From assembly GCA_947425785.1 (NCBI GenBank), contig CANEAY010000007.1:40860-104859 (forward strand): a DNA stretch of 64,000 nucleotides. The letters are read 5' to 3'. Below are positions 51,800-61,321 of the stretch, one piece after another (position 1 is the first letter of the stretch; every line of letters starts with the position of its first letter). The stretch is from an uncultured Pseudoflavonifractor sp. Lineage in GTDB: Bacteria > Bacillota > Clostridia > Oscillospirales > Oscillospiraceae. The notes under the pieces were generated by a model. It searched no databases and was not told where the DNA came from. It saw only the letters and a list, made by a program, of their open reading frames with translations. A program made the translations under genes and the position numbers.

Positions 51800-54229
51800 T
51801 CACTTGTGGGGCACTCTCCAAATATTCTCCGCGTAGTCCCGAATGGAGCGGTCGGCGGCGAAAATGCCCGAGCGGGCAATATTCATCAGGCTCATCCGGT
51901 TCCAGGTCTTGGGATCCCGGTAGGTCTGGCCCGCCAGGGCCTGGGCGGCCCGGTAGCTCTCAAAGTCGGCCAGCAGCAGGTACTGGTCGGCCACGCCGCC
52001 GGTGCCGAAGAGGAGGCCCTTGGCCAGCTCGGCGTAGCTCACATGGTCGTCGAACCCGGCGGAGAGCTGATCCAGCACCGCCTTGAGGGCGGGGTTGCGG
52101 GTGTAGTACTCGTAGGAGCTGTACCCCCGGTGCATCAGCTCCTCCACCTCCTGGGCGTTGAGGCCGCACAGGAAGATATTCTCGTCTCCCAGCACCTGGT
52201 GCATCTCCACGTTGGCCCCGTCCAGGGTGCCGATGGTCACCGCGCCGTTCATCATGAACTTCATGTTGCCGGTGCCGCTGGCCTCCTTGCCGGCGGTGGA
52301 GATCTGCTCGGACAGCTCACTGGCGGGCATGAGCATCTCCGCCATGGACACCCGGTAGTTCTCCAGGAAAAAGACCTGGAGCTTATCCTTGCACACGGGG
52401 TCGTTGTTGATGGTGTGGGACACCGAGTTGATAAGGTGGATGATATCCTTGGCCACCACATAGCTGGGGGCGGCCTTGGCCCCGAAGAGGTAGACCTTGG
52501 GGGTCATCTCAAAGTTGGGATCGGCATGGAGCCTCTGCCACAGGTAGATGATGTGCAGCACGTTGAGAAGCTGCCGCTTATACTCATGGAGCCGCTTGAC
52601 CTGCACGTCGAACATGGCGTCGGTGTTGAGCTTGATGCCCTGCTCCCGCTGTACCCAGGCGGCGAACCGCTCCTTGTTGTGTTTCTTGATGGCGGCCAGC
52701 CGCTCCAGTACCGCTCCGTCGCCGGCGTACTTCTCCAGCCCCTTCAGGGCCTCGGGCTGGAGCAGGTACTTCTCCCCGCCGCAGCACTCTTTGATGAGGG
52801 CGTCCAGCTGGGGGTTCACCTCGCTGAGCCACCGGCGGTGATCCACGCCGTTGGTCACGTTCTGGAACTTGGCGGGGAACATCTGGTAGGCGTCGTGGAA
52901 CACGTCGGCCTTCAAAATGTCGGTGTGGAGGGCGGACACGCCGTTGACGGCGGAGCAGGCGCACACGCACAGGTTGGCCATGCGCACCTGGCCCCCCCAG
53001 AGGATGGCCATTTTCTCCACCTTGGCCATGTCCCCGTGGAAGAAGGACACCAGCTGATCCTGGTACCGGCCGGAGATCTCCCGGATGATCTGCCACACCC
53101 GGGGCAGCAGCTCCTCCACCAGGTCGATGGGCCAGCGCTCCAGGGCCTCGGCCAGAATGGTGTGGTTGGTGTAGGCGAAGCTGCGGCTGACGATGAACCA
53201 GGCGTCGTCCCAGCTGTACCCCTCCTCGTCCAGCAGAATGCGCATGAGCTCCGCGATGGCCAGGGTGGGGTGGGTGTCGTTGATCTGGAGGATGTGCTTT
53301 TCGTGGAAGTTGCGCAGGGTGCCGTACTCCGCCTTATGCTTGCGGCACACCGACTGGATGGTGGCGGAGGAGAGGAAGTACTGCTGCTTGAGCCGCAGGG
53401 ACTTGCCCTCCCGGTGGTTGTCGGCGGGGTAGAGCTGCTTGGAGATGATCTCGGCGTTGGCCTTCTTCTCCAGAGCCTTCATATACTCGCCCCGGTTGAA
53501 GGCGGTCAGGTCTACAGGCTCGGAGCTTTGGGCCTCCCAAAGCCGGAGGACGTTGGCGTGCTTCGTGCCGTAGCCCGCGATCTGCATATCCCTGGGCACG
53601 GCCAGCACGGGGATGTAGTCGGCCTGCTCCACGCCGTGGGTGCCGTCGGGATACCACACATCCTTCACCGTGCCGCCGAAGCGCACCTCCTCGGCCTCGT
53701 CGGCCTTGGTGATGAGCCAGGCGCCGCCCTTGTCCAGCCAGTTGTCGGGCAGCTCCTCCTGCTTGCCGTCGATGATCTTCTGCTTGAAGATGCCCAGCTC
53801 GTAGCAGATGGAGTAGCCGGTAAAGGGGATCTCGGCGGTGGTGGCGGCGTCCAGATAGCAGGCCGCCAGCCGGCCCAGGCCGCCGTTGCCCAGGCCCGCG
53901 TCCGGCTCCTCCTCAAAGAGGTCGGCGGCGGAGAAGCCCATGGCCTCGATGGCGTCGGCCAGAGCCTTCTCCAGGCCCAGGTTGTAGGCGTTCTTCCGCA
54001 GGGAGCGGCCCATGAGGAACTCCATGGACAGGTAGTGCACCTGCCGGCCGTGCCGCTGCTCCAGCTTCTCCGCGGACTCCAGCTGCCGGACGGAGATGAT
54101 GTCCCGGATGACCAGGGCACAGGCCAGGAACATCTGCTGGGAGGTACACTCGTCCACATCCCGGCCGAAGTTGCGGCGCAATTTGCCGGTGATCAGTTCG
54201 ATAAGGTCTTTTTTCGTGTATTTACGCAA
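51800..54229 (-). CDS. glgP: Glycogen/maltodextrin phosphorylase
   Basis: An 809-aa GT35 phosphorylase releasing glucose-1-phosphate from alpha-1,4-glucan. The pyridoxal-phosphate Lys is in EASGTGNMKFMMNGAVTIGTLDGANVEM (about residue 655). Other family blocks are QVHYLSMEFLMGRSLR, DAGLGNGGLGRLAACYLDA and FQNVTNGVDHRRWL. The start was set at TTG 54229 because AAAAGGAG sits 8 nt before it; the GTG at 54238 is too close to that site. A consensus promoter and a palindromic operator precede it. It works opposite to the GlgCDA operon at the window end. Confidence 0.94.
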   Translation of the reverse strand: MRKYTKKDLIELITGKLRRNFGRDVDECTSQQMFLACALVIRDIISVRQLESAEKLEQRHGRQVHYLSMEFLMGRSLRKNAYNLGLEKALADAIEAMGFSAADLFEEEPDAGLGNGGLGRLAACYLDAATTAEIPFTGYSICYELGIFKQKIIDGKQEELPDNWLDKGGAWLITKADEAEEVRFGGTVKDVWYPDGTHGVEQADYIPVLAVPRDMQIAGYGTKHANVLRLWEAQSSEPVDLTAFNRGEYMKALEKKANAEIISKQLYPADNHREGKSLRLKQQYFLSSATIQSVCRKHKAEYGTLRNFHEKHILQINDTHPTLAIAELMRILLDEEGYSWDDAWFIVSRSFAYTNHTILAEALERWPIDLVEELLPRVWQIIREISGRYQDQLVSFFHGDMAKVEKMAILWGGQVRMANLCVCACSAVNGVSALHTDILKADVFHDAYQMFPAKFQNVTNGVDHRRWLSEVNPQLDALIKECCGGEKYLLQPEALKGLEKYAGDGAVLERLAAIKKHNKERFAAWVQREQGIKLNTDAMFDVQVKRLHEYKRQLLNVLHIIYLWQRLHADPNFEMTPKVYLFGAKAAPSYVVAKDIIHLINSVSHTINNDPVCKDKLQVFFLENYRVSMAEMLMPASELSEQISTAGKEASGTGNMKFMMNGAVTIGTLDGANVEMHQVLGDENIFLCGLNAQEVEELMHRGYSSYEYYTRNPALKAVLDQLSAGFDDHVSYAELAKGLLFGTGGVADQYLLLADFESYRAAQALAGQTYRDPKTWNRMSLMNIARSGIFAADRSIRDYAENIWRVPHK

Positions 54230-54276
54230 GAAAAGCACTCCTTTTCTTCATTTATACTGGCTGCGGGGGGTGGAAT

Positions 54277-54293
54277 CGTTTCCATTCGAAACG
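54277..54293. promoter_or_regulatory. LacI-family-type operator over the glgP transcription start
   Basis: CGTTTC-N5-GAAACG is a perfect palindrome placed just downstream of the glgP -10 box, a common position for repressor sites of the MalR/CcpA class. Confidence 0.55.
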
Positions 54294-54299
54294 GATTCA

Positions 54300-54328
54300 A
54301 CTATACCATATTGTGGTCTTTTTGTCAA
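54300..54328 (-). promoter_or_regulatory. Sigma-A promoter of glgP
   Basis: On the - strand: TTGACA (54328-54323), 17-bp spacer, TATAGT (54305-54300). Confidence 0.85.
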
Positions 54329-54352
54329 TTGTTCATGCGCCCTTCGCCGCTC

Positions 54353-54381
54353 TTGCGAAAAAGGAAAAAAACCTTTATAAT
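54353..54381 (+). promoter_or_regulatory. Sigma-A promoter of the acyltransferase gene
   Basis: TTGCGA (54353-54358), 17-bp spacer, TATAAT (54376-54381), 28 bp before the ATG at 54409. Confidence 0.8.
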
Positions 54382-54408
54382 AGGCAAAAAAGAGGGGAGG
54401 GGAGCGGG

Positions 54409-55461
54409 ATGGAAGACAATACCCTGAAAAAAGGCTGGAGCTACAGTCTGCTCAGCCAATGCCGGGGGGAGCTGATGGGCCTGGCCCTGCTGTGGATCAT
54501 GCTCTTCCATACCTACGCCCTGGCCCCCATCCCCATTTGGCCCATAGAGTGGCTCAAATCGGTGGGCTTCGCCGGGGTGGACGTATTCATCTTTCTCTCC
54601 GCCCTGGGCTTGTCCCTCTCCCTCCAGCGCCGGGAGCAGACCATGGGGGACTACCTCTCCCGCCGCTTCGTGCGCATCCTGCCCACCTATTGGCTGGTGG
54701 TGGGGACGTACGGCCTCATCCTGCGCTGTGTGGGCCGCACCAGCCTGCGCACCGTCCTGTGGAACCTGTCCACCCTCTTTTATTGGTTCCATATCCCCAA
54801 CACCTTCAACTGGTACGTTCCCGCCCTGCTGGTCTTTTACCTGCTGGCCCCGGCCTGCCTCAAGGCCCTGAAGGCCTGCCCCTTTCCGGAGGCGCTGACG
54901 GCGGCGGTCTACTGCCTGGTGCTGCCCCTGTCCACCTGCCTGGGCCTGTGGGGCTATGGCTACGTCAACGACTTTGTCTACCGCCTGCCCGTATTTTTCC
55001 TGGGCCTGCTCTCGGGGCTCTATATCGCCCGCGGCCGGGCGCTGACAGGCAAGGCCCTGCTGGGCTGGCTCCTTCTGGCCCTTTTTTCGCCCCTGCCTGG
55101 CCGGTTCTTCCCCCAGGTGGGCATCTATTTCTCCCCGGTGCTCACCTTTACTCTGGTGTGCATGGCCCTGTGCCTGGCCGCCGCCAAGGCCCTGTCCCTG
55201 CTGGGGGAGGGGAACCCCCTGCGCCGCTTCCTCCGGCTCCTGGGGGAGAGCAGTCTTGAAATTTACCTCTTCAACGTCATCTTCGTCCTGGAATACGGCT
55301 TCTTTAGCTCCTTCCTGGACATCGGCCGGGGCAGATTGTTCTATTACGCTGTCACCACACTGCTGGACATGGGCCTGGGCGTCCTCCTCCACCGGCTCCT
55401 GGCCCCCATGACCGCCGCCCTTCTGAAACGCATCAAGGGGCAGCAGTCCCCAGGGCTTTGA
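54409..55461 (+). CDS. Acyltransferase-3 family membrane protein
   Basis: A 350-aa integral membrane protein with about ten helices and the OafA/NodX-type pattern: LALLWIMLFHTYAL (catalytic His in the first helix), GFAGVDVFIFLSALGLSLSL, and YLSRRFVRILPTYWLVV. Such enzymes O-acylate wall or surface polysaccharides. The ATG at 54409 follows GAGGGGAGGGGAG. It is a monocistronic gene divergent from glgP. Confidence 0.87.
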   Translation: MEDNTLKKGWSYSLLSQCRGELMGLALLWIMLFHTYALAPIPIWPIEWLKSVGFAGVDVFIFLSALGLSLSLQRREQTMGDYLSRRFVRILPTYWLVVGTYGLILRCVGRTSLRTVLWNLSTLFYWFHIPNTFNWYVPALLVFYLLAPACLKALKACPFPEALTAAVYCLVLPLSTCLGLWGYGYVNDFVYRLPVFFLGLLSGLYIARGRALTGKALLGWLLLALFSPLPGRFFPQVGIYFSPVLTFTLVCMALCLAAAKALSLLGEGNPLRRFLRLLGESSLEIYLFNVIFVLEYGFFSSFLDIGRGRLFYYAVTTLLDMGLGVLLHRLLAPMTAALLKRIKGQQSPGL

Positions 55462-55505
55462 AGCGTTCCCGCGCCGGCGGGAAGCCGCTCTGGAGCAATA
55501 AAAAA

Positions 55506-55526
55506 GCCGCCCCTTCCCAGGGCGGC
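55506..55526 (-). terminator. Leftward terminator, candidate end of the antisense RNA
   Basis: GCCGCCC/GGGCGGC stem followed on the - strand by TTTTTTATT; on the + strand there is no T tract. No leftward protein gene lies between this and the ggt terminator, which suggests a separate leftward transcript. Confidence 0.7.
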
Positions 55527-55531
55527 AGGAT

Positions 55532-55560
55532 TTGACAAACCTCGGCGCATAATATATGAT
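55532..55560 (+). promoter_or_regulatory. Sigma-A promoter of the small membrane-peptide mRNA
   Basis: TTGACA (55532-55537), 17-bp spacer, TATGAT (55555-55560). The predicted transcript starts at a GCCCC-GAAA-GGGGC hairpin (55567-55580). Confidence 0.85.
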
Positions 55561-55566
55561 GGTCTT

Positions 55567-55798
55567 GCCCCGAAAGGGGCGGGCGCTGTTCACTGGCGGT
55601 TAGCTCACTTCCTACGTCGCAAAAGCGGAGGAGGTGATGCCGATGGGAAACGGGCGTGGGGCGAGAGCCCTTCGCTGCGTGGTGTGTTTAGTTCTCACCC
55701 TTGTGGTGATGCTCTACATATCCCCAAAAGCGTGTTGACCGCCCGGATGCCGCCGGACGGTCAACGATAAGTTGAACTGTACTGGGGGCTAACCGTTA
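55567..55798 (+). other. Structured mRNA: 5'-end hairpin, masked ribosome binding site, 5'/3' long-range pairing
   Basis: Three structures: a GNRA-capped 5-bp hairpin at the 5' end (55567-55580); a stem pairing 55605-55613 with 55629-55637 that buries the GGAGG ribosome binding site; and an 11-bp pairing of 55594-55604 with 55788-55798 (two G-U pairs) bringing the ends of the message together. These are features of inert full-length toxin mRNAs. Confidence 0.65.
55643..55738 (+). CDS. 31-aa hydrophobic peptide, candidate type I toxin
   Basis: ATG 55643 to TGA 55736. The peptide has a short basic N-terminus (GNGRGARALR), one hydrophobic helix (CVVCLVLTLVVMLYI) and a SPKAC end. It is too short for ordinary gene callers. 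A strong AGGAGG site lies 8 nt upstream; an ATG two codons earlier is also possible but too close to it. Size, single helix and message structure resemble type I toxins, and the C-V-x-C-L-x-L pattern superficially recalls Hok. I know no exact family. It lies under a consensus promoter facing a convergent promoter at 55823-55850. Confidence 0.6.
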   Translation: MGNGRGARALRCVVCLVLTLVVMLYISPKAC

Positions 55799-55822
55799 AA
55801 GAACGGCGCCCTTTCTATATCC

Positions 55823-55850
55823 ATTATACCAGCATCCACACTTTTGTCAA
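55823..55850 (-). promoter_or_regulatory. Sigma-A promoter of the antisense RNA
   Basis: On the - strand: TTGACA (55850-55845), 16-bp spacer, TATAAT (55828-55823), both boxes perfect. No protein gene lies downstream of it on that strand before the terminator at 55506. Confidence 0.85.
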
Positions 55851-55900
55851 GTGGGCTCTAAAGCCAAAAGGTTTTCCGCGGCGGGAGTGAAAGAAGAAAA

Positions 55901-55928
55901 CCCCAGTCCGGCTTTTGCCGGACTGGGG
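55901..55928. terminator. Terminator of the ggt operon
   Basis: CCCCAGTCCGGC, loop of 4, exact complement; followed by TTTTCTTCTTTC on the - strand. Confidence 0.88.
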
Positions 55929-55949
55929 TCTTTATTTATTGACCTCTCT

Positions 55950-57566
<1,617 letters not shown>

Positions 57567-57580
57567 GAGGGCGCTCCTCC

Positions 57581-58759
57581 TTACAGGATGCTGGCAAAGA
57601 TGCCCGCTACGATGATGGACAGGGTGGTAACGGAGGCCAGGCCCGCCACCACGAACCGGGGCATGATCTTGCCCAGCACGTACTCCTTCTCCTCCTCGGT
57701 CTCGGAGAGGGCCAGAGCCACCTCATTGGAGATGAGGAAGGTGGAGGGGAAGCCCAGCATCTGGCACATGGCAATGCCGAAGGCCAGGCTCCGGGAGCCC
57801 ATCAGCTTCCAGCTGGGGATCACGCAGACGATGAGCAGGGAGGCGATGATGGTGGCGGCGAAGATGACCACCACGTAGAAGGCCAGAGTGGCCACATTCT
57901 CAATGGAGATCTTGGCCAGGGCGGGGATGATGGCGGCAAAGACCACCATGGTGATGAAGCCGGAGGTCTTGCCCTTGTCCAGCACCTTGGGGGGGATGAG
58001 GCCCAGCTCACACAGCACCACAGAGAGCACCAGGGCGATAATGCTGTAGTTGATGGGGGTCACAGTGCCCAGCCAGGCGGAGATCAGGCCGCCCAGCACG
58101 GTGATGAAGATGCAGGTGTTGGCGGTGTAGAACCGGTCGTGCTTCTCCCAGAACTTCACCTTCTTGTTCTCGGTGGTGCTCTCGGGGGAGGCGGTGAGGG
58201 TGATGCCCTGGGCCTTCTTCTCCCGGAAGTCGGCCAGCAGGTTCCGGGCCTCCAGCAGGCCGCAGCGGGACACGATGGGGGTGCCCACAAACTTCTGGAT
58301 GGCGAAGACCACGGCGGGCAGCATGGCGGCCAGCTCCAGGCCCTTGTTGGTGGCGGCCTCGGTCATGATGTTGGTGGCCACCAGGGCGCCGTTGATAACG
58401 GGGATGCTCACCAGAGCCGCGTCCCGGCCGATGAGGGGAATGACCAGCAGGATGCCGATGATGGCGGCGGCCATGCCGATGACGGAGGTGACCACCGTGC
58501 GCCACTCGTCAATGAGCTGGCGCAGGTTGATCATGGTGCCCATATGGAACACCAGCATGGGAGTGGCCCAGCTGGCAGCGGCGGTGAGGCCCGCCTTGTC
58601 GATGATGTCCGCGGGGACGATCTTGAACAGGAACAGCAGCAGGAAGCTGATGAGCACCACGAAGATGGACGACAGCTTCGCCTTTGTCCAGATGCCCAGC
58701 CAGTCGCCGATGACGAACAGAGCCAGGACGATGGAAAAGTAAGTCAGATATCCAAGCAT
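57581..58759 (-). CDS. Multi-pass membrane carrier, putative sodium/glutamate symporter-like
   Basis: A 392-aa protein of about ten helices, beginning MLGYLTYFSIVLALFVIGDWLGIWTKAKLSSIFVVLISFLLLFLF (in two helices), with inverted-repeat character: VVTSVIGMAAAIIGILLVIPLIG in the first half and ISIENVATLAFYVVVIFAATIIASLLIVCVIP in the second. There is a soluble loop around LLADFREKKAQGITLTASPESTTENKK. It resembles GltS-type carriers in layout, but I cannot fix the family or substrate. The start is ATG 58759 with AGGAGG; upstream in-frame codons lie over the control region. With ggt it forms an operon divergent from a LysR gene. Confidence 0.65.
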   Translation of the reverse strand: MLGYLTYFSIVLALFVIGDWLGIWTKAKLSSIFVVLISFLLLFLFKIVPADIIDKAGLTAAASWATPMLVFHMGTMINLRQLIDEWRTVVTSVIGMAAAIIGILLVIPLIGRDAALVSIPVINGALVATNIMTEAATNKGLELAAMLPAVVFAIQKFVGTPIVSRCGLLEARNLLADFREKKAQGITLTASPESTTENKKVKFWEKHDRFYTANTCIFITVLGGLISAWLGTVTPINYSIIALVLSVVLCELGLIPPKVLDKGKTSGFITMVVFAAIIPALAKISIENVATLAFYVVVIFAATIIASLLIVCVIPSWKLMGSRSLAFGIAMCQMLGFPSTFLISNEVALALSETEEEKEYVLGKIMPRFVVAGLASVTTLSIIVAGIFASIL

Positions 58760-58853
58760 TGTAACATTCCTCCTAAAAATTTTCTCTCTGCCAAAAAAAT
58801 GACAAATATATTTTAAGGACAAGCCCTCAAAAAATCCAATTCCCACTAAGCAT

Positions 58854-58877
58854 AAATGATAAAAAAATATTATCATT
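58854..58877. promoter_or_regulatory. LysR-type regulator box
   Basis: AAATGATAA-N6-TTATCATTT is a perfect inverted repeat fitting T-N11-A, over the -35 region of the LysR gene and between the divergent genes. Confidence 0.7.
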
Positions 58878-58889
58878 TTTCCAAAAGAT

Positions 58890-58898
58890 GTGCTATAA
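58890..58898 (+). promoter_or_regulatory. Extended -10 promoter of the LysR gene
   Basis: TGC directly before TATAAT (58893-58898), 28 bp before the ATG at 58926; the -35 region is occupied by the LysR box. Confidence 0.65.
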
Positions 58899-58925
58899 TT
58901 ATTAGACAGGAATGGAGGAGACAAG

Positions 58926-59813
58926 ATGGAACTCTACGAGCTGCGCTATTTTGTAAAGGTGGCCGAGCTGGAGCACATGACCCGTGCCGCCCACGAGCTG
59001 AACCTGTCGGAGCCCGCCCTGAGCCGGGTCATCCGCAAGCTGGAGGAGGAGCTGGGCGCCAAGCTCTTCACCCGCCGGGGCCGGAGCATCACCCTCACCG
59101 AGAGCGGCAGCATCCTCCTCTCCCGTTCCCACGAGCTGCTGAAATACGCCGGCGACATCCGTGCCGAGATCCAGGGCGTCCAGCAGCTCCACCAGCCGGT
59201 CCGCCTGGCCTCCCGTGCGGCGGCCAGCCTTCTGCCGGAACTGCTCCGGCAGTTCCGGGCAGAGGCCCCCGACGTGGTGGTCAGCGTCATCCAGAACGAC
59301 AACGCCATCATCCGCAACCAGGAGTACGACCTGATGATCGGCGGCACCATCATCCAGCCCCCCAAATACTCCAGCGTGGTTCTTCTGGAGGATCCCTTCC
59401 GGGTGCTGGTCCCCAAAGACCACCCCCTGGCGGGGCGGGAGTCGGTGTCGCTCCGGGAGCTGGACGGCGGCAGCCTGGTGGGGGTGCCCCCCAACCGCTT
59501 CATCAGCGCCATTATTGACCAGGCCCTGGACGCCCTCCACGTCCGGCTCCGGCGCTCCATCTACAGCGACGACGCCCTGATGATCCGCAACCTGGTGGAG
59601 GGGGGCCTGGGGGTGGCCATCGTCCCCGCCTACACCCTCCGGGACATCGATAAGCAAAACTTATGCGAGCTGACCATCCTGGATCCCTTTCCCTCCCTCC
59701 ACCTGGTGCTCTCCTGGAAGCCAGACGCCTACCAGCCCGAGCCGGTGCGCCGCTTCCGCAAATTCGTCGTCAACTACTTTCGGAGCCTGCCCCCGGAAAA
59801 GCGCCTCCCTTAA
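58926..59813 (+). CDS. LysR-family transcriptional regulator
   Basis: A 295-aa LTTR. N-terminal wHTH: MELYELRYFVKVAELEHMTRAAHELNLSEPALSRVIRKLEEELGAKLFTRRGRSITLTESG (in parts); C-terminal periplasmic-binding-like effector domain with LLEDPFRVLVPKDHPLAGRE. It is divergent from the carrier-ggt operon with a LysR box between them, so it most likely regulates that operon and itself. The start follows GGAATGGAGGAG. Confidence 0.94.
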   Translation: MELYELRYFVKVAELEHMTRAAHELNLSEPALSRVIRKLEEELGAKLFTRRGRSITLTESGSILLSRSHELLKYAGDIRAEIQGVQQLHQPVRLASRAAASLLPELLRQFRAEAPDVVVSVIQNDNAIIRNQEYDLMIGGTIIQPPKYSSVVLLEDPFRVLVPKDHPLAGRESVSLRELDGGSLVGVPPNRFISAIIDQALDALHVRLRRSIYSDDALMIRNLVEGGLGVAIVPAYTLRDIDKQNLCELTILDPFPSLHLVLSWKPDAYQPEPVRRFRKFVVNYFRSLPPEKRLP

Positions 59814-59820
59814 CCCGCGA

Positions 59821-59852
59821 AAAAGCCCCGCGTCCAATGGACGCGGGGCTTT
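59821..59852. terminator. Bidirectional terminator between the LysR gene and glgA
   Basis: AAAAGCCCCGCGTCC, loop AAT, exact complement with T runs on both sides. Confidence 0.92.
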
Positions 59853-59872
59853 TGTATACGGAAATAAGGTGT

Positions 59873-61309
59873 TTACGTCCCGGTGACCCAGCCGTAGACC
59901 CCCTCGTAATCCTTGGCGGAGCGCGCCCAGGAGAAATCGGTGGTCATGGCGTTCTTCTGGAGCTTCTTCCAGGCTTTGCTGTCGCCGTGGTAGAGCTCCA
60001 CCGCCTGCCGCAGCACCCACATCATGTCCCCCTTGTCGATGTTGGTGAAGGTGAAGCCGGTGCCCTCCCCGGTGAACTGGTTCCAGGGCTGTACGCTGTC
60101 CCGCAGCCCGCCGGTCTCCCGCACCACCGGCAGGGTGCCGTAGCGCATGGCGATCATCTGGCTTAGGCCGCAGGGCTCGGACACCGAGGGCATGAGGAAC
60201 AGGTCGGCGCCGCCGTAGATGGCGGTGGAGAAGGCGTCGGAGTACATGATCTGGGCGGAGAACCGGCCCGGATACTGCCAGGCCGCGTGGCGGAAGGCCT
60301 CCTCATACCGCCACTCGCCGGTGCCCAGCACCACCATCTGGGCGTCCAGGCCCATGATGTCGTGGATGGCGTCCACCACCAGGTCAAAGCCCTTGTGGCT
60401 CACCAGCCGGGAAACACAGGCGATGACCGGCACGTCGGGATTCTGCTCCAGCCCCGCCATCTCCTGGAGCTTGGCCTTGCAGACCTTTTTGCCGGCGGGC
60501 TGTTTGGCGCTGAAGGTCTTGGCCAGCCCCCCGTCGTTCTGGGGGTCGTAGCGCGCATCGTCGATGCCGTTGAGGATGCCCCGGATCTTGTGCTGGTTGT
60601 CGGCGATGACCCCGTCCAGATTGTGGGCGTAGAAGGAATAGCGCAGCTCCTCGGCATAGGTGGGGGAGACGGTGGTCACATAGTCGGCGGCGTAGATGGC
60701 CCCCTTCATCAGGTTGATGTCCCCGTAGAAGGAGAGCATCCGCTCGTGGAAGTAGGAGCCGGGCAGGCCGAAGAGGTCCTCCAGCAGCTCCCGGCCGTAG
60801 CGGCCCTGGTATTCGATGTTGTGGATGGTGAAAACGCTCTTGGCATTGCGCAGCTCGGGCACCCGCTGCCGCTCGTCCAGCAGGTAGATGGGCACCAATG
60901 CGGTCTGCCAGTCGTTGCAGTGGATGACGTCGGGGAAGAAGCCCACGTGGCCCGGGGTCTCGATGACCGCCCGGGAGAAGAAGGCGTACCGCTCGGCGTC
61001 GTCGTAGTGGCCGTATACGTCCCAGCGCTTGAAATAATACTCGTTGTCCACGAAGTAGTAGATGACCCCGTCCCTGTGCATCTCAAAGATGCCGCAGTAA
61101 GGGGTGCGCCAGGCCAGATGGACGTGGAAATTCATCCGGTAGTCCATCTGGTCGCGCCACTCCTGGCCAATTTTCTCATAGAGGGGGAGGATGACCCGCA
61201 CATCGTGGCCCAGCTTGGCCAGGGCCTGGGGCAGGGAGCCTGCCACGTCGGCCAGTCCGCCGGTCTTGATGAAGGGGGCCACCTCGGAGGAGGCGAAAAG
61301 AATGTTCAT
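59873..61309 (-). CDS. glgA: Glycogen synthase (ADP-glucose)
   Basis: A 478-aa GT5 glucosyltransferase. It has the ADP-glucose binding motif KTGGLADVAGSLPQAL near the N-terminus, VFTIHNIEYQGRYG, and the C-terminal MPSVSEPCGLSQMIAMRYGTLPVVRETGGLRDSV. It elongates alpha-1,4-glucan. It is third in the glgC-glgD-glgA operon, 12 bp after glgD. No branching enzyme gene is in the window. Confidence 0.96.
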   Translation of the reverse strand: MNILFASSEVAPFIKTGGLADVAGSLPQALAKLGHDVRVILPLYEKIGQEWRDQMDYRMNFHVHLAWRTPYCGIFEMHRDGVIYYFVDNEYYFKRWDVYGHYDDAERYAFFSRAVIETPGHVGFFPDVIHCNDWQTALVPIYLLDERQRVPELRNAKSVFTIHNIEYQGRYGRELLEDLFGLPGSYFHERMLSFYGDINLMKGAIYAADYVTTVSPTYAEELRYSFYAHNLDGVIADNQHKIRGILNGIDDARYDPQNDGGLAKTFSAKQPAGKKVCKAKLQEMAGLEQNPDVPVIACVSRLVSHKGFDLVVDAIHDIMGLDAQMVVLGTGEWRYEEAFRHAAWQYPGRFSAQIMYSDAFSTAIYGGADLFLMPSVSEPCGLSQMIAMRYGTLPVVRETGGLRDSVQPWNQFTGEGTGFTFTNIDKGDMMWVLRQAVELYHGDSKAWKKLQKNAMTTDFSWARSAKDYEGVYGWVTGT

Positions 61310-61321
61310 AAAGCCCTCCTG

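Larger units (their letters stand above)
55506..55816 (-). ncRNA. Predicted antisense RNA to the small-peptide mRNA
   Basis: A leftward promoter at 55823-55850 would start an RNA near 55816 that is complementary to the 3' end and the coding part of the peptide message. A 13-bp hairpin (arms from GTTGACCG, 55734-55765) followed by ACGCTTTTG could end a short form of about 85 nt; the terminator at 55506 would end a long form. Confidence 0.55.
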
